A stretch of 64,000 nt of DNA from contig VXAY01001313.1 in assembly GCA_013399855.1 (NCBI GenBank), positions 1,101,084 to 1,165,083 of the forward strand, in the 5' to 3' direction. Below the pieces are notes generated by a model. That model saw only the letters and a list, made by a program, of their open reading frames with translations, ran no database searches and was not told the DNA's origin. A program made the translations under genes and the position numbers. The DNA comes from Oxyruncus cristatus (lineage: Eukaryota > Chordata > Aves > Passeriformes > Cotingidae). Below are positions 11,318 through 21,660 of this stretch, in pieces (position 1 is the stretch's first letter; each line of letters begins with the position of its first letter).

Positions 11318-14278
11318 TTGGGCAATATATCTCTTTTGGGGCATGTAAGGTGTGACTGACAAACATCTGTCATGAACATGGCTCTCTCTGCATTAGCGAC
11401 ATGGAAATAGGTTTGCCCTGCTTTGACAGCCACTGGCACCTTCTGGACACTCTTAAAACATATTAGTGTATATTTAGAAATGTTTCTGACTTGAATATTT
11501 TATTTCCTCTTATTTTATTCTCTCAGCATCTTTTCTTAGCACAGTCATTTATGACAAAGTTGAGATACTGCTGGGATTTTTCAGCTGGTTTTGCTTTGGC
11601 TGATGCTATTATTGGTGCCTTTTTTTTTCTAAATATTATTCACCTTTACTACTTAACTAAAATCTACAGTCCCCTGGCTGTGACATCAGCTTCATCACCA
11701 CTGCAATGTATGATTTTTTTCCAAGAGCTTGCTTTTCTGCTCTTTAAACAGAACTATACTGATGTATGTGGTGAGAGCTATAGGTAAAGCAACTTCAGAG
11801 TTTCCATTATAAAGGTTATTTTTTTATTATTTTCTTTAGTTTCAGTAGGCTACTGTTTTCTAATGACATTGCTGTCTTTCCCTGTGACTTCCATGGGAGT
11901 AGGATGCAGGTGTAGCTCTTTGGGGAGGAAGGAGTAGAGCTGGAGGGATGTAGATTTCTCTGTGGTGTTAAGTAAATAGTTCCACCTGAGCAGGTTTTTG
12001 GATTTTTGGTCAAAGTTTGTGGTATTTATTGTTTGCTGCTTTTAGGGGAAATGAGAAAGGGAGGCTCTTACATAACATCATCAGACACAAACCAAAACCC
12101 TGGCAGTCAAAAAGTCAGTTTTCCCAGTTTTTCCACTTACGTTTTGTTTCTCTTGTTTAAAGGGGCAGCACTACAGCATTTTCCTCAGTAAGGGAGTACC
12201 AGTGTATGTGTGACAGTGTCCCAGTCAGACTGGGGACTGTGATTGCAAGGGTGCAGGGACACTCCTTTGTCCCAACCTGTGCCAATGTCACTTGGGAGCC
12301 ATGGGAACATCATGCCAGGAGTCGGTATGAATGAGGGGGCAGCTGCAGAGGATGAGATGGGGCTGAATATAGCTAAAAAATGATGGTAAAAGTCTACTGA
12401 ACAGCTCATTCCTTCATTGGGGGCTGCTAAATCAGTTGTGGGGTCTCATGGAAGGACAAATAATAAGTGACCTTATTAATTACTGGCCACATTATCATGG
12501 ACCTCCCAAGGGGGCAGTGTTAACTTTGAGCAAACTTACCTCTGATGTTTCTCAGTTCTGTGAGCTTGGTTTTGTGGCTAACTGAACATTTATTTATGTG
12601 AGTTTTAAACTTCCCAGGTTATTTCACATAATGGGAAGCAGGGACAAGCTTTTCCACAGGGCTTGAGAAATACTCCCCACAACTCACCAAAATAACATTT
12701 CCCAGCTGCTTCTGAAGTCTGCCACGGAGCAGGCCCCAGTATAGGCACCCATTCTGCTTCTAGTTTGAAGGTTGTGACACTAAACTGATGAGTGAATTTG
12801 CAAAGCAGAGTTGAATGGATTAAAAAAATCCCATCGTCCATGCCAAATTTAATTTTGTTTCTGTTTTGAGGAATGATTTGGAATACTTACTAATGATGAG
12901 GCCAACGGGATACTAAGCAATATGAGAAGTGGTGCACCTTTTCAAAATAGACCATTTAAAAGAAGCTGCTGTAGTATTGTACTTTCATTTTTTTATTTGA
13001 TGATATGATTTTAAATCAGAGAAATCCAGCATTCAGAGTACAGTTTTCTGTGTGTTGGGTTCACTGTATTGTCTATGCCCACTTAATTCCCTATTTGTAG
13101 CTTTACAGCTTACAGCAGGATGGAGTTTTCTGAATTAAATGTTAAGGATTGCAGAGGGAGTAAGGCAGATTCAGCAGTCACTACTGCATCAACACAATGG
13201 CTATGAAAATAAGTTTTATTGATCCACACCTAAGCGGGTACATAAAATATTTTTTGTTTTATAACTAATCCCTGTAGAAAAGGCTAAGATATATTTCTAA
13301 ATAAAAGCATTTCCTGAAAAGAGATGGGTATCGTTCAATTCTAAAATATTTTCCTTCTGCAAAATTTAAAAAACAGCACTAACATAAATCACAGAGTAAT
13401 TGGTCACAAAGCAACGACCCAGTTTATGGAATATGTGCTCTCATGTAAATAGATAAGCCATAGATCCTGAATGGAATTGTCTGTCCTGCTGAAGAATCTA
13501 TGTTCATTTGCTTTTCCTTCCAGATATCTCCTCTTGATGGTAGAAAGCAGCCTATGGCTGGCTCCCACTCTGTCTTAGCATTGTGTAAATGAAAGCTGCT
13601 TCTCTTATCTTGTTGTCACTTTCAGGGCATTTTGCGGTATAAATCAGTCATTCCTGCTTCACAGGTAAAACCTGGACAGAATTAAAACAGGTCTGTCTTT
13701 CCTGGGGAAGTCTAAGCTGCAAACTGTTCCCTCTGCCAAAGACTTGGCAAGTAGTTTGTTATGCCAGTCTGGAATTTATGTGTGTTGTGGTAGAGAATCC
13801 ATCCCTGTCGGGCATTATAAGTTTTGCCATGGCCACGGTAAGGAGTTTATCTATCCAACTTGCACTCACAGATGTGAGATGTTCAGGGAGGAAAATGCTG
13901 CTTTGTGGCTGAAGCAGCCCTGGCACAGAAGCCTTCCTGCAACGTGAACTCGTACTGTCAGAGCTGAGCTACTGTTCTGGTGGTGGAGAAGCTGCATAAT
14001 TGTCCCAGTTAGAACAGCTGGGACCAGTTCATCACTGTGTGGGTGTAGCCCAGACTGGGTATTCTACACCCTCTATGTGATTTCCCAGAAACTGTTAACA
14101 ACAGACCCCTTGCAGCTGATGCCCAGAGCACATCTGACCCCTCAAGCTGTCAGCTGGGTGTTAAGAGGCCTGTAAGATAAGAGGATGTTCCTGTCCTCAC
14201 ACCCACGACTCACAATCCCCCACTGCAGAACTCCCCGCCCTGGGGGAAGTACTGGGCATTCCTGCCCAAAGCTGAGGG

Positions 14279-14285
14279 TATATAA
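14279..14285 (+). promoter_or_regulatory. TATA box of the solo LTR
   Basis: TATATAA lies about 280 bp into the LTR, preceded by a GC-rich stretch. In an LTR it would set the U3/R boundary about 25-30 bp downstream. Whether it still drives transcription is unknown. Confidence 0.55.
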
Positions 14286-14531
14286 TCTTGGGGTCTTGGG
14301 ACTTCTGGTACCACCTACGGGATCCAGAGGAGGACCAGAACCTCAACCAGACTGCTCAACAGGTTTTTCCTCTCCTTCTACGTTTGGACTCAGGGGGACC
14401 ACCTGGGGCTCAGCATGGGGGCCAAGGAACGCCATTCTGTTCATGCCCCAGGGTGCCAGGTTATACATCTGGTTTTTTGTGGGTTGAAACCAATTGTTCA
14501 TCTGTATAATTGCATTTATTCTAGTATTTTT

Positions 14532-14537
14532 ATTAAA
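14532..14537 (+). terminator. Poly(A) signal (ATTAAA) of the solo LTR
   Basis: ATTAAA lies about 75 bp before the LTR end, in a T/A-rich region. This common variant hexamer is consistent with the R/U5 boundary of the element. Confidence 0.45.
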
Positions 14538-14740
14538 TTGTAATTGTGATTTATAATCTCTTTTGAGTAGGGTTCATCTCCTCTGCTGGTTTACCTTTAA
14601 AGCAGCACAGTAATGCATTAAAATAAGAGCTGGGAAAGGCAAAATTTTTACTATTTCTGACAGAAGGGCAAAAAGACAATTACATGAATACTTGTTTGAA
14701 ATGCTGGAAAAGGCTGATATGGTAAAATGTTGTTATATAG

Positions 14741-15030
14741 TCATAGGATCATAGAATCATAGAATTAACTGGGTTGGAAGAGACCTCCGAGATCATCAAG
14801 TCCAACCCTTGATCCAACCCCACTGTGATTACTAGATCATGGCGCTCAGTGCCACATCCAGCCTCATCTTAAAAACCTCCAGGGACAGTGAATCCACCAC
14901 CTCCCTGGGCAGCCCATTCCAATGCCTGATCACTCTCTCTGTAAAGAACCTCTTTCTAATATCCAACTTAAACCTCCCCTGGAAGAGCCTAAGCCTGTGC
15001 TCTCTTGTCCTAGTGACAATCATCAATGCT
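14741..15030 (-). mobile_element. CR1 LINE 3' fragment (5'-truncated)
   Basis: Read on the minus strand, the element ends with two ATTCTATG octamers and a degenerate third (14741-14766), the signature 3' end of avian CR1. It is preceded by the conserved 3'UTR with the gttggaagagacct and tccaaccc motifs seen here on the plus strand. Upstream is the end of the reverse-transcriptase ORF. Similarity stops around 15015-15035, so only about 290 bp of a multi-kilobase element remains. This 5' truncation is normal for CR1. No target duplication is evident, which also fits CR1. It lies about 130 bp from the solo LTR. Confidence 0.95.
14832..15026 (-). pseudogene. CR1 ORF2 (reverse transcriptase) C-terminal remnant
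   Basis: A 64-codon open frame encodes the extreme C-terminus of the CR1 pol protein. It contains the conserved segments GRFKLDIRKRFF and RHWNGLPREVV, followed by SLEVFKMRLDVALS and a stop. The endonuclease and reverse-transcriptase catalytic domains are absent because of 5' truncation, so it is non-functional. The frame has no internal stop or frameshift, which suggests the copy is not very old. The apparent start codon is incidental. Confidence 0.9.
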
Positions 15031-16985
15031 TTGCTGCTATTTTTTAATAGAGTACAGACTCATAGAAATACCCACATCATTTAAAAAAAATAGCTTATAC
15101 ACCAGGTGCATTCCTCTTATATTAAAATGTCTTTTGGGATACCATTCTAGGACCAAAACAGTTTATCTGCTATGTGAATTAATTTTGTTCAGCTTGCTTG
15201 GATATATATAAAATGAAGATGAAATATCTCTAACATTTCACAGGTTTTTCCAGTTGCTAGACTGGAAAAAAACTTTTTTTATTTTTCTTCCCTGCAGACA
15301 GTATTATTTTCTGAACAAATCAAGAAGCCCTCCTTTATTTTTACCAAATAATTAAACCACTGATGAATTTCAAACTGACAGCAGACATTTCTGCAGCTCT
15401 GTGTGTTTCCTCATTGACTCCAGTCAAAACTCAGTTTATCTTTGAGAAATAATTTAGATGAAAAATTTCTAACCTGGCCTGGATGCTTTCCAAGTAATGG
15501 ATCTGTGACCCTTGGAGTATTTCTTTGAAGCCCTTATTCCAACAGACTGTTGCTTGCTTTTCCGCTGATCTTGCAAACGACTTGGATTAGCGACAAAATC
15601 TGGCATCGTGAGGAAATAATGATTCTGTTGGCTTTGTTAGGTAAAACAGCATGTGCTCATGCAAAAGGGGTCCTCACTCCATCTTCTTCACTTTGTGATT
15701 TTATCAACTAGCAATTTTTGGGAACATGAAGAGCAAGGGGTGCCAGCAGGTCACCTGCGTTGGCTAAAAGGAAACACACCTGGAAAAGTGGGAGAACTTA
15801 TAAAGAAAAACTGTTTTCAGAAAGCTGACTTCTTTTCTATTTTGTTTTTGTTAGCTCTGACTGTGGCCCTCAAAGGAAGGAAATGTCGACTCAACAGATG
15901 TATCCAGAAATCTCAAAATTTACGATTTTTTTAATTTCTTTTTTTGGTCTCCACTGCTTATCTCTAAATATAGTAGTCATAGGCACAGGAATACCTTTTC
16001 AGCTGTAGTCTCTGAAGACTTTCCAGAACAAATATTTAATGTTCCACTTTTTCTTTCAACTTTCATGAGAGCGTAGAGATCTCATCAAGAGCTTCAAAAA
16101 TCACAGGGCATTTCCTTAGCAGTTTTTGTTTTAGCACAGTATAATTTTTGAAATTGTGTTTTGCCCTTTCCTCGGTCCACAGACAGCCATTTCCTACAAA
16201 ACGTTCACAACTTTTTTTTTTTTTAGGAACAATTTATTTAATCGTGATTTGAACTGCAAGTCATCAGGCTCTCTACCTCTGTTACCCAGCCTACCTGATC
16301 TCTTAGATTTCGGCCTGTGTGTCTATCTCATGTGTCGAGGGTTTAACTTACTTGTGCTCCTGTGTAGATGTGTAACAGCTTCCATTTCTGAGACAAGGTA
16401 GAAAAGAGATATAACACTCGCATGTAGTTTGTGGTGGAAGAGATAGCGGGAAGGAAAGCGAATTAAGTCATCTCTTTGAAAACGCGCGAGAGAAAAAAAG
16501 TTCCACACGCCTCTTTGTCTCTTTTAGATGATCTTATTATGTTTTCTTGAAGCTAGAAGGCAGGTTAGAAAGAAAATGTATCCTCCTTAAATGCTTTCAC
16601 TGCTTCAGGGAGAGTTGAAGTGTGCTATAGTGTGAGGCACAATTAACACTGGCCCTGGCAGTGGCTGTGAAATTTATGTTTAAAATGAGTCACGGGAAAA
16701 ATGTTACGTGTAATTTTACTATTACTGTCAAAAAATACACTTGATTATTAAAAAAAAATTAGTAGAAAATTTCTTCTAATTAAGTCACCTGCTTTAGAGA
16801 AATAGGAGCATGTAAAATAGTGATAAAGCACTGCTGAATTTTTGTATTCATACGCTACTTTTATTACCACCTGAACACCGTATTTAACCTCATGAGCACA
16901 GCAATCAGGATAGGTGATGTAAGAGGTGGTTTTGATATTAGTTGATTTTTTTTGATATTAGGCCTGAAACACCAATGTCTTCCAG
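15031..16985. other. Noncoding AT-rich DNA
   Basis: No gene was recognised. The longest frame is 93 codons (15653-15934) and has no family resemblance. A T13 run lies at 16212-16224, a small CpG cluster at 16419-16509 (listed separately), and an 11-mer tttgatattag repeats near 16931 and 16949. Confidence 0.6.
16419..16509. promoter_or_regulatory. Small CpG cluster
   Basis: About seven CpG dinucleotides fall within about 90 bp, including acgcgcg at 16482-16488, in otherwise strongly CpG-depleted DNA. The segment is too short and too AT-rich to be a CpG island. It could be a recently unmethylated or regulatory spot, or chance. Confidence 0.2.
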
Positions 16986-18520
16986 TTTTTTTTTTTTTTT
17001 TGTAATATAAAAGAAAACCGAGGGTGGGGGGGAAGCAGAAATAAAGGGTAGTATGGTAGACAACAAGGAAGAACGAGGTAACAAAACTGCTGAGAACTGG
17101 AGTAGCATAAGTGATGCAGCTGGTACCGAAATAGTGAAAAGAGAACAGGTGTGATTAATGAGCCAGTGCTGTGATGCCAATCTTGTTAATGAAAGGAGCG
17201 TGGACAAAAGGGGAGAAACAGGAACATCCGGTGCAGAACCTGAGGGTGGATATCTGGGATGGCAAAACCATGCTGGAATAAAGGGTTTAATTGCAATGTC
17301 AAATCTGAAGGACCTGTGCAAATCAGAAGCAGAAAGTGACGTTCAGGAAAGCACTTTATGTTTATAAAAGGATGGAAGTAATTTGGCAAAGCACAGTTGA
17401 AAAAGACATTTCTGGACTCAAACTGCTTAAGGGGAGGATAGTAAAGTAGTTCTCAGATACAAGCTATGCTAAAATTGTTATGAAATATGTAAGTTAATTG
17501 AACAGAAGGATAAAAATAGGTCTGTAGATAAGTATGGTTGAATTGGACATTCTGCACTAGAGGCAGGAGCGAGGTTTGTTAGGACAAGAGGAAAATATTT
17601 TAGGGGCCATTGTAAGAGGTGACAGAGGAGAAAACGGGCTGGCTGAGTGGTAGCAGGTGAGGGAGGGGAGCTGGGATGGCAGCAGGGAAAGGGCAGAGAA
17701 AGTTTCAAGGAGCTGAGGAGGGAATTGCATGTTGCAGAAACATCTCAGGCTGTGCAGGTGTGGATGTGCCTGCACACAGACAAGTGCCTCCCTCAGTCAT
17801 GGGTTAAGAACAACAAATTAAGAGGATTAGGAAAGATATTTGAGGACTCTTTGGGATTTCTGTTATATAGCGCTAAGTAGCTGAGGCTCTGTGGCACCAC
17901 TGTTGGGGAACAGAGGAATGATCAAAAGATCTAGGGAAGTGCCCATTGTATTTAGGCTCTTGAGTTCAAAAAAGCTTTGCAAAAATGTCAGCTACTCTAA
18001 AGCATTTAAATGCTAGCAGAGTCCTCAAGTTACAGGTAGAAAAGTCATCTGGAGGTTTTTTTAGGAACAACAGAAAACGCCTTTAAGGCAAAGGGCTGTG
18101 TGTTCAAAAGGGTTATGAAATTACTGAAATAGAAATCAGGAGTTAAGAGTTAAAGTTAAATACAGAAGAATCTAACAAGGAGATTAAGCTGCATCACAGA
18201 AAGTCAGAACAAGGTGATAATTACTTCCTCATACTGAACTGGACACCCAAATGGCTAAAGAAGAGAAAAAAGCTTGTTAGTGATATATATGGAAAAAGGT
18301 GTTACTCATGGCCCCAAAATAAAATGTTTGTTTTCAGCAAGGGACAGATTATCAAACCTGAGAACAAAATAGGATATCTGATGAGGTGGAAACACATTCA
18401 AGGTAGAAGAAAACCTGGAACAAATCACAATAAAAAAGGCAGGGAATTACTGCAATGACTTGGTCCTGTGTTAGAAACCAGCTCTGAAGCAGAGCACTGA
18501 GCTTAGATGTGCAAGTGAGT
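16986..18520. other. Purine-rich plus-strand segment, origin unknown
   Basis: After a T16 run (16986-17001) the plus strand becomes strongly A/G-biased for about 1.5 kb, with many gaa/gga/aag triplets and few pyrimidine runs. Such asymmetry can come from an old retroviral internal region, an A-rich LINE strand or transcription-coupled bias. I could not recognise gag, pol or any LINE motif in translation. The minus-strand frame of 127 codons at 16938-17321 is Ser/Pro/Leu-rich only because it is the complement of purine-rich DNA. Confidence 0.4.
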
Positions 18521-18725
18521 TCCAGGATGTCAGCTGGGATATCTCAGGAGGCCTGGTGTGTATCTGCAGCCTGCTCTAGTTTGAAGTAAAAACTGTTGTC
18601 TCGAAGCACAGTGAAAACTCAACCCTCGGAGCAGAAGGATGATGTTTCCCGCCGGAGCAGTGGGCACAAAACCAAAACCAATAAGCTTGCTGCTAGATAG
18701 TTCAGTCAGCCTAAAAGGCATGTAT

Positions 18726-18758
18726 GATACAATTGCCTGATACAATTGCCTAATACAA
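18726..18758. repeat. 13-bp tandem repeat, 2.5 copies
   Basis: gatacaattgcct occurs twice in succession (18726-18738 and 18739-18751), followed by a half copy, aatacaa. This is a recent-looking slippage duplication. Confidence 0.9.
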
Positions 18759-21024
18759 CAGGGAACTCAGCTCAGTGAGCTCTTTGAAGAATATTTTTGT
18801 ATTGTAGCCAATAACAATATTCATTGCTGGTGTAAAATGATACTGCTCTTGCCTTATTATTCAGTGGTTTATATTCTTTGACCTAAGTTTCTTGATCCTT
18901 GAACCTGTCCTGTCTAAAATGAAATCTCTACCCAGAAAACACCTTGAAGCAGCACTTCAGAGCTCTGTGACAACCTATGAGCCTTATCAGGTCAATGAAT
19001 TAAAGCTCTAGCAGAACCTGTTAGTCAGAGCCTGGCAATCAGTGATACAATGTAAAATCAATTCCAGGAAACTTTCTATGCTTCAAAAAGACACCTGCAG
19101 GCTCTAAAGTTAGTCCTAGTTCTCCCAATATTTGCACACAAGGTAGTAGAAGACAACTGGAGGAGTGTTTCATATACCTCTCTTAGAACACTTTTGATTA
19201 ATGCAGTAGCAGCAAAGTCATAAAACCACATGTGTTGTGGAAAAATGTTTATTGAATATGAGAAAACGAAACCAAACAATTTGCCTTAGAGCCTAAACAG
19301 TAGAGCAAGGGGTTAAATTGAATGCAAGTCTCTATGCTAGTCCATTTCTCTGCATATGTGCCACCTCTGTCACTTGTGGTGGGAGGGAACCGTCAAAGAT
19401 AAGAGTGTTTGGACAAAACACTGGTGTTGAGCAGGTCAGGCAAAACCAGTGCACATGCTGTAGGGCAGCCACTATGTGAGATTCAGAGTGGGACACTTCA
19501 TTGGAGTAGTATCTCTGTCTTTTCTTATTTCAGAAAGGCATCTAGCCCCAGGTAAATTTTGTCCTTTATTTATTTACCCATGTGTTTATTTTAGGAATTG
19601 ATTCTTTTTATGTACTTACCTACTAGAGTTGCTCTGACTCAGCTGTGGACCCTACTGTACTGGCACTGGAAACTTTTATCTAAATTCTTGTACTCAGAAG
19701 TAAGACCACAATAGGACAGTGTAGAGGCTGTGGTAAAGGTTGTTGCTTTTGCTGAGGAACCAGAGGGGTGAGCTACAATCCTGTTAATGCATAATTCTCT
19801 TAGCACTTGCTTCTAAACAGAAGTTTGCAGAGCGTGCATTGATTTCTAGCTAAGAATTCTCTGCCTTCCTCTTTTAGGCAGATAAAGATCTGCCAACTGG
19901 TTTTCCAGAGATGATTCAGGAGAGCTGGGTCTCCAAGGAACAGCAAACACTGTAATGCTTTTTGTACTGATGACTTTGGTAAGACAGCAGCTTCATCAGA
20001 AATAAAAACAAATTAAACTTAATCACAAAGTGCTATGAATGAGATGACAAATGACCAAATGAGTATTACCTAGGTATTCATTTGATTGTATGACACCATT
20101 GATCTCTCAGAGAAGTCACACCCTTGGATGAGATCAAATGCTCAAGGTTAAATCAGTAGAGATAATTTGTTAGCACCTGAGAAGCATCAAGAAGCAGTAC
20201 TGTTATATCGTGGTATTAAAGGTTAAGTGCCCTCGCTGTGAGTGTCACAGGAATGCAAATCTCTCCAAAGGACATTTTAAACCAGAGAGAAAATGACATG
20301 TTCATAGGCTGCTTAATTGTCCATCTGTGAAATCTCGTAAGCTACTGTTGATTATTGTTTTAACTCTCACGCTTGCTGATGTCTGTGGGACTGCTAAGTG
20401 TATATTGCATTGCTTTATTTGTTGCAGAAAAAGGGAAACAAAAGGGACTAGATGGATTAGAAAAATAAAAGGTCCTTTAGGCAATCCTTTTTTTCGACAT
20501 ACCAGAAGAGAGCTGAGAGCTAATGGGTTCTGATCCAGATCAGCAGAGTGTTAAACACAAAACTAACATATTGTGTTTTGAATGAGAAAATGTGTTATCT
20601 AAGCTGAATTATAATTCTAAACTGAATCACAACTTTTTAAGCCTTTTAATTTACATTTGTAAAGTGATCTGGCTAGAGAGACCTTTGAAAGCAAAAAAAA
20701 ATAACATTTCTGAACTAATACTTACTGTTAGCTGCTTAAGAGTCTTTTTCTTTTCAAAGCTGAAATAAATAAAAGATGGGAAAAAATCAATATGCAAACA
20801 GGTGGAAAAATTTGTTGGCTGAGAGTGTGGGCAGAACTAATTTAGATAAGGCTGTTTCTAGAGGAATCCAATGTTTGAAAATAACCTCCTTTGCAAATGC
20901 ATGACCTTATGACTAATCCACAGTTGATGAAGGTGTACCAGAAAAGTTTACTTCACTTCTGGTACTTATTGCTTAAGTGAAAACATAGGTATTAGTGTCA
21001 CTATTTTAATCAAGTTTTCAATTT

Positions 21025-21129
21025 GGTGTGGGTTTGTTTAGTGTTTATTTGTTTGTTTTGTTTGGTTGGTTTGGTGGCTTTTTTTTTTTTTTTGGGTGGT
21101 TTTGTGGGTTTTTTTTTTTTTTTTTTTTT
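21025..21129. repeat. T/G-rich low-complexity tract
   Basis: gtttgttt-like repeats grade into T runs of 13 and about 21 nt separated by G-rich spacers. The strand bias matches the tracts at 8.7 and 21.6 kb. Confidence 0.9.
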
Positions 21130-21590
21130 AATCTAGTAATACTGTAATTGCTTCATTCTTGCAGGGCCTGTCTGACTTTCCCATCATCTTCTGTAACCCT
21201 TCTCTCTCACTCTTGGACATTCAAGAGCACTTCATGTATGTTTTTTATGGGCTTCTTAAAGTCAGTTGTGTTCTTTGTCCTAAAGTTTCTCAGTAACATA
21301 CTCAGTGAATGCAGTATCTTGTGGACTAGAGCAGAGGGTGATACCAGTGTCTAATAGCTTAGAGAACCTACCTTCTACTGCCTGGCCTCAGGGAGTGCTT
21401 TGAGAAGGGGAGGATCTGTTTTTCCATGTTCTCACCAGAAATCCACATAGGAAACCATTCAATATTATCTTCTCTGGACTCCTGAGAAGCCTGAGACAAC
21501 AGGATGCACTGTTTCCCTGGTGCCAATTATTAGCCTAAATGTTCTTCTTGAGACAAGGTAACAGGTTTTTTTACCAGTATCCCATTTAGA

Positions 21591-21660
21591 GTTTTTTTGT
21601 TTGTTTGTTTCTTTGTTTTTGGTGTTTTTTTTTTTGTTGGTTTTTTTTTTTTTTTTAATT
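21591..21660. repeat. T/G-rich low-complexity tract
   Basis: gtttttttgtttgtttgttt grades into T runs interrupted by gg. It ends in taatt. The composition is near-identical to the tract about 470 bp upstream. Confidence 0.9.

Larger units (their letters stand above)
7813..13995. other. Noncoding DNA with low-complexity tracts
   Basis: No gene or RNA was recognised. The stretch holds a T18 run (8167-8184), a T/G-rich tract (8696-8776), a G7A14 run (10404-10424) and a gap preceded by T16 (11265-11317). The longest frames are about 99 codons (10500-10799 minus; 11491-11787 plus) and show no family resemblance. The 11491 frame is Phe/Leu-rich because of T-rich DNA, not because of a visible membrane protein family. 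Confidence 0.6.
13996..14614 (+). mobile_element. Solo LTR of an endogenous retrovirus with TSD
   Basis: The segment 14001-14609 (609 bp) begins TGT and ends ACA, as LTRs do. Inside it are a TATATAA box (14279-14285), a GC-rich probable R/U5 start with ggtacc and ggatcc sites, and a T/A-rich tail with an ATTAAA poly(A) signal (14532-14537), all in plus-strand order U3-R-U5. It is flanked by ataat (13996-14000) and gtaat (14610-14614). This is a 5-bp target duplication with one mismatch, which fits the ERVL-type duplication length. No primer-binding site, gag/pol/env or second LTR follows, so this is a solo LTR left by recombination. The frames of about 100 codons inside (14185-14487) are not genes. 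The family name is not assigned. An alternative reading is another composite repeat, but the terminal and promoter signals agree well. Confidence 0.7.

Noticed and set aside
11157..11439. Minus-strand frames crossing the 37-N gap
   Set aside because: Undetermined bases cannot be translated; the frames are artificial.
12220..12234. cccagtc-a-gactggg inverted repeat
   Set aside because: A 7-bp stem with a 1-nt centre is common by chance in 64 kb; not pursued.
14185..14509. Plus-strand frames of 73-100 codons inside the solo LTR
   Set aside because: They lie in LTR regulatory sequence and match no retroviral protein.
16938..17321. 127-codon Ser/Pro/Leu-rich minus-strand frame
   Set aside because: It is explained by the complement of purine-rich DNA; no domain or codon structure is visible.
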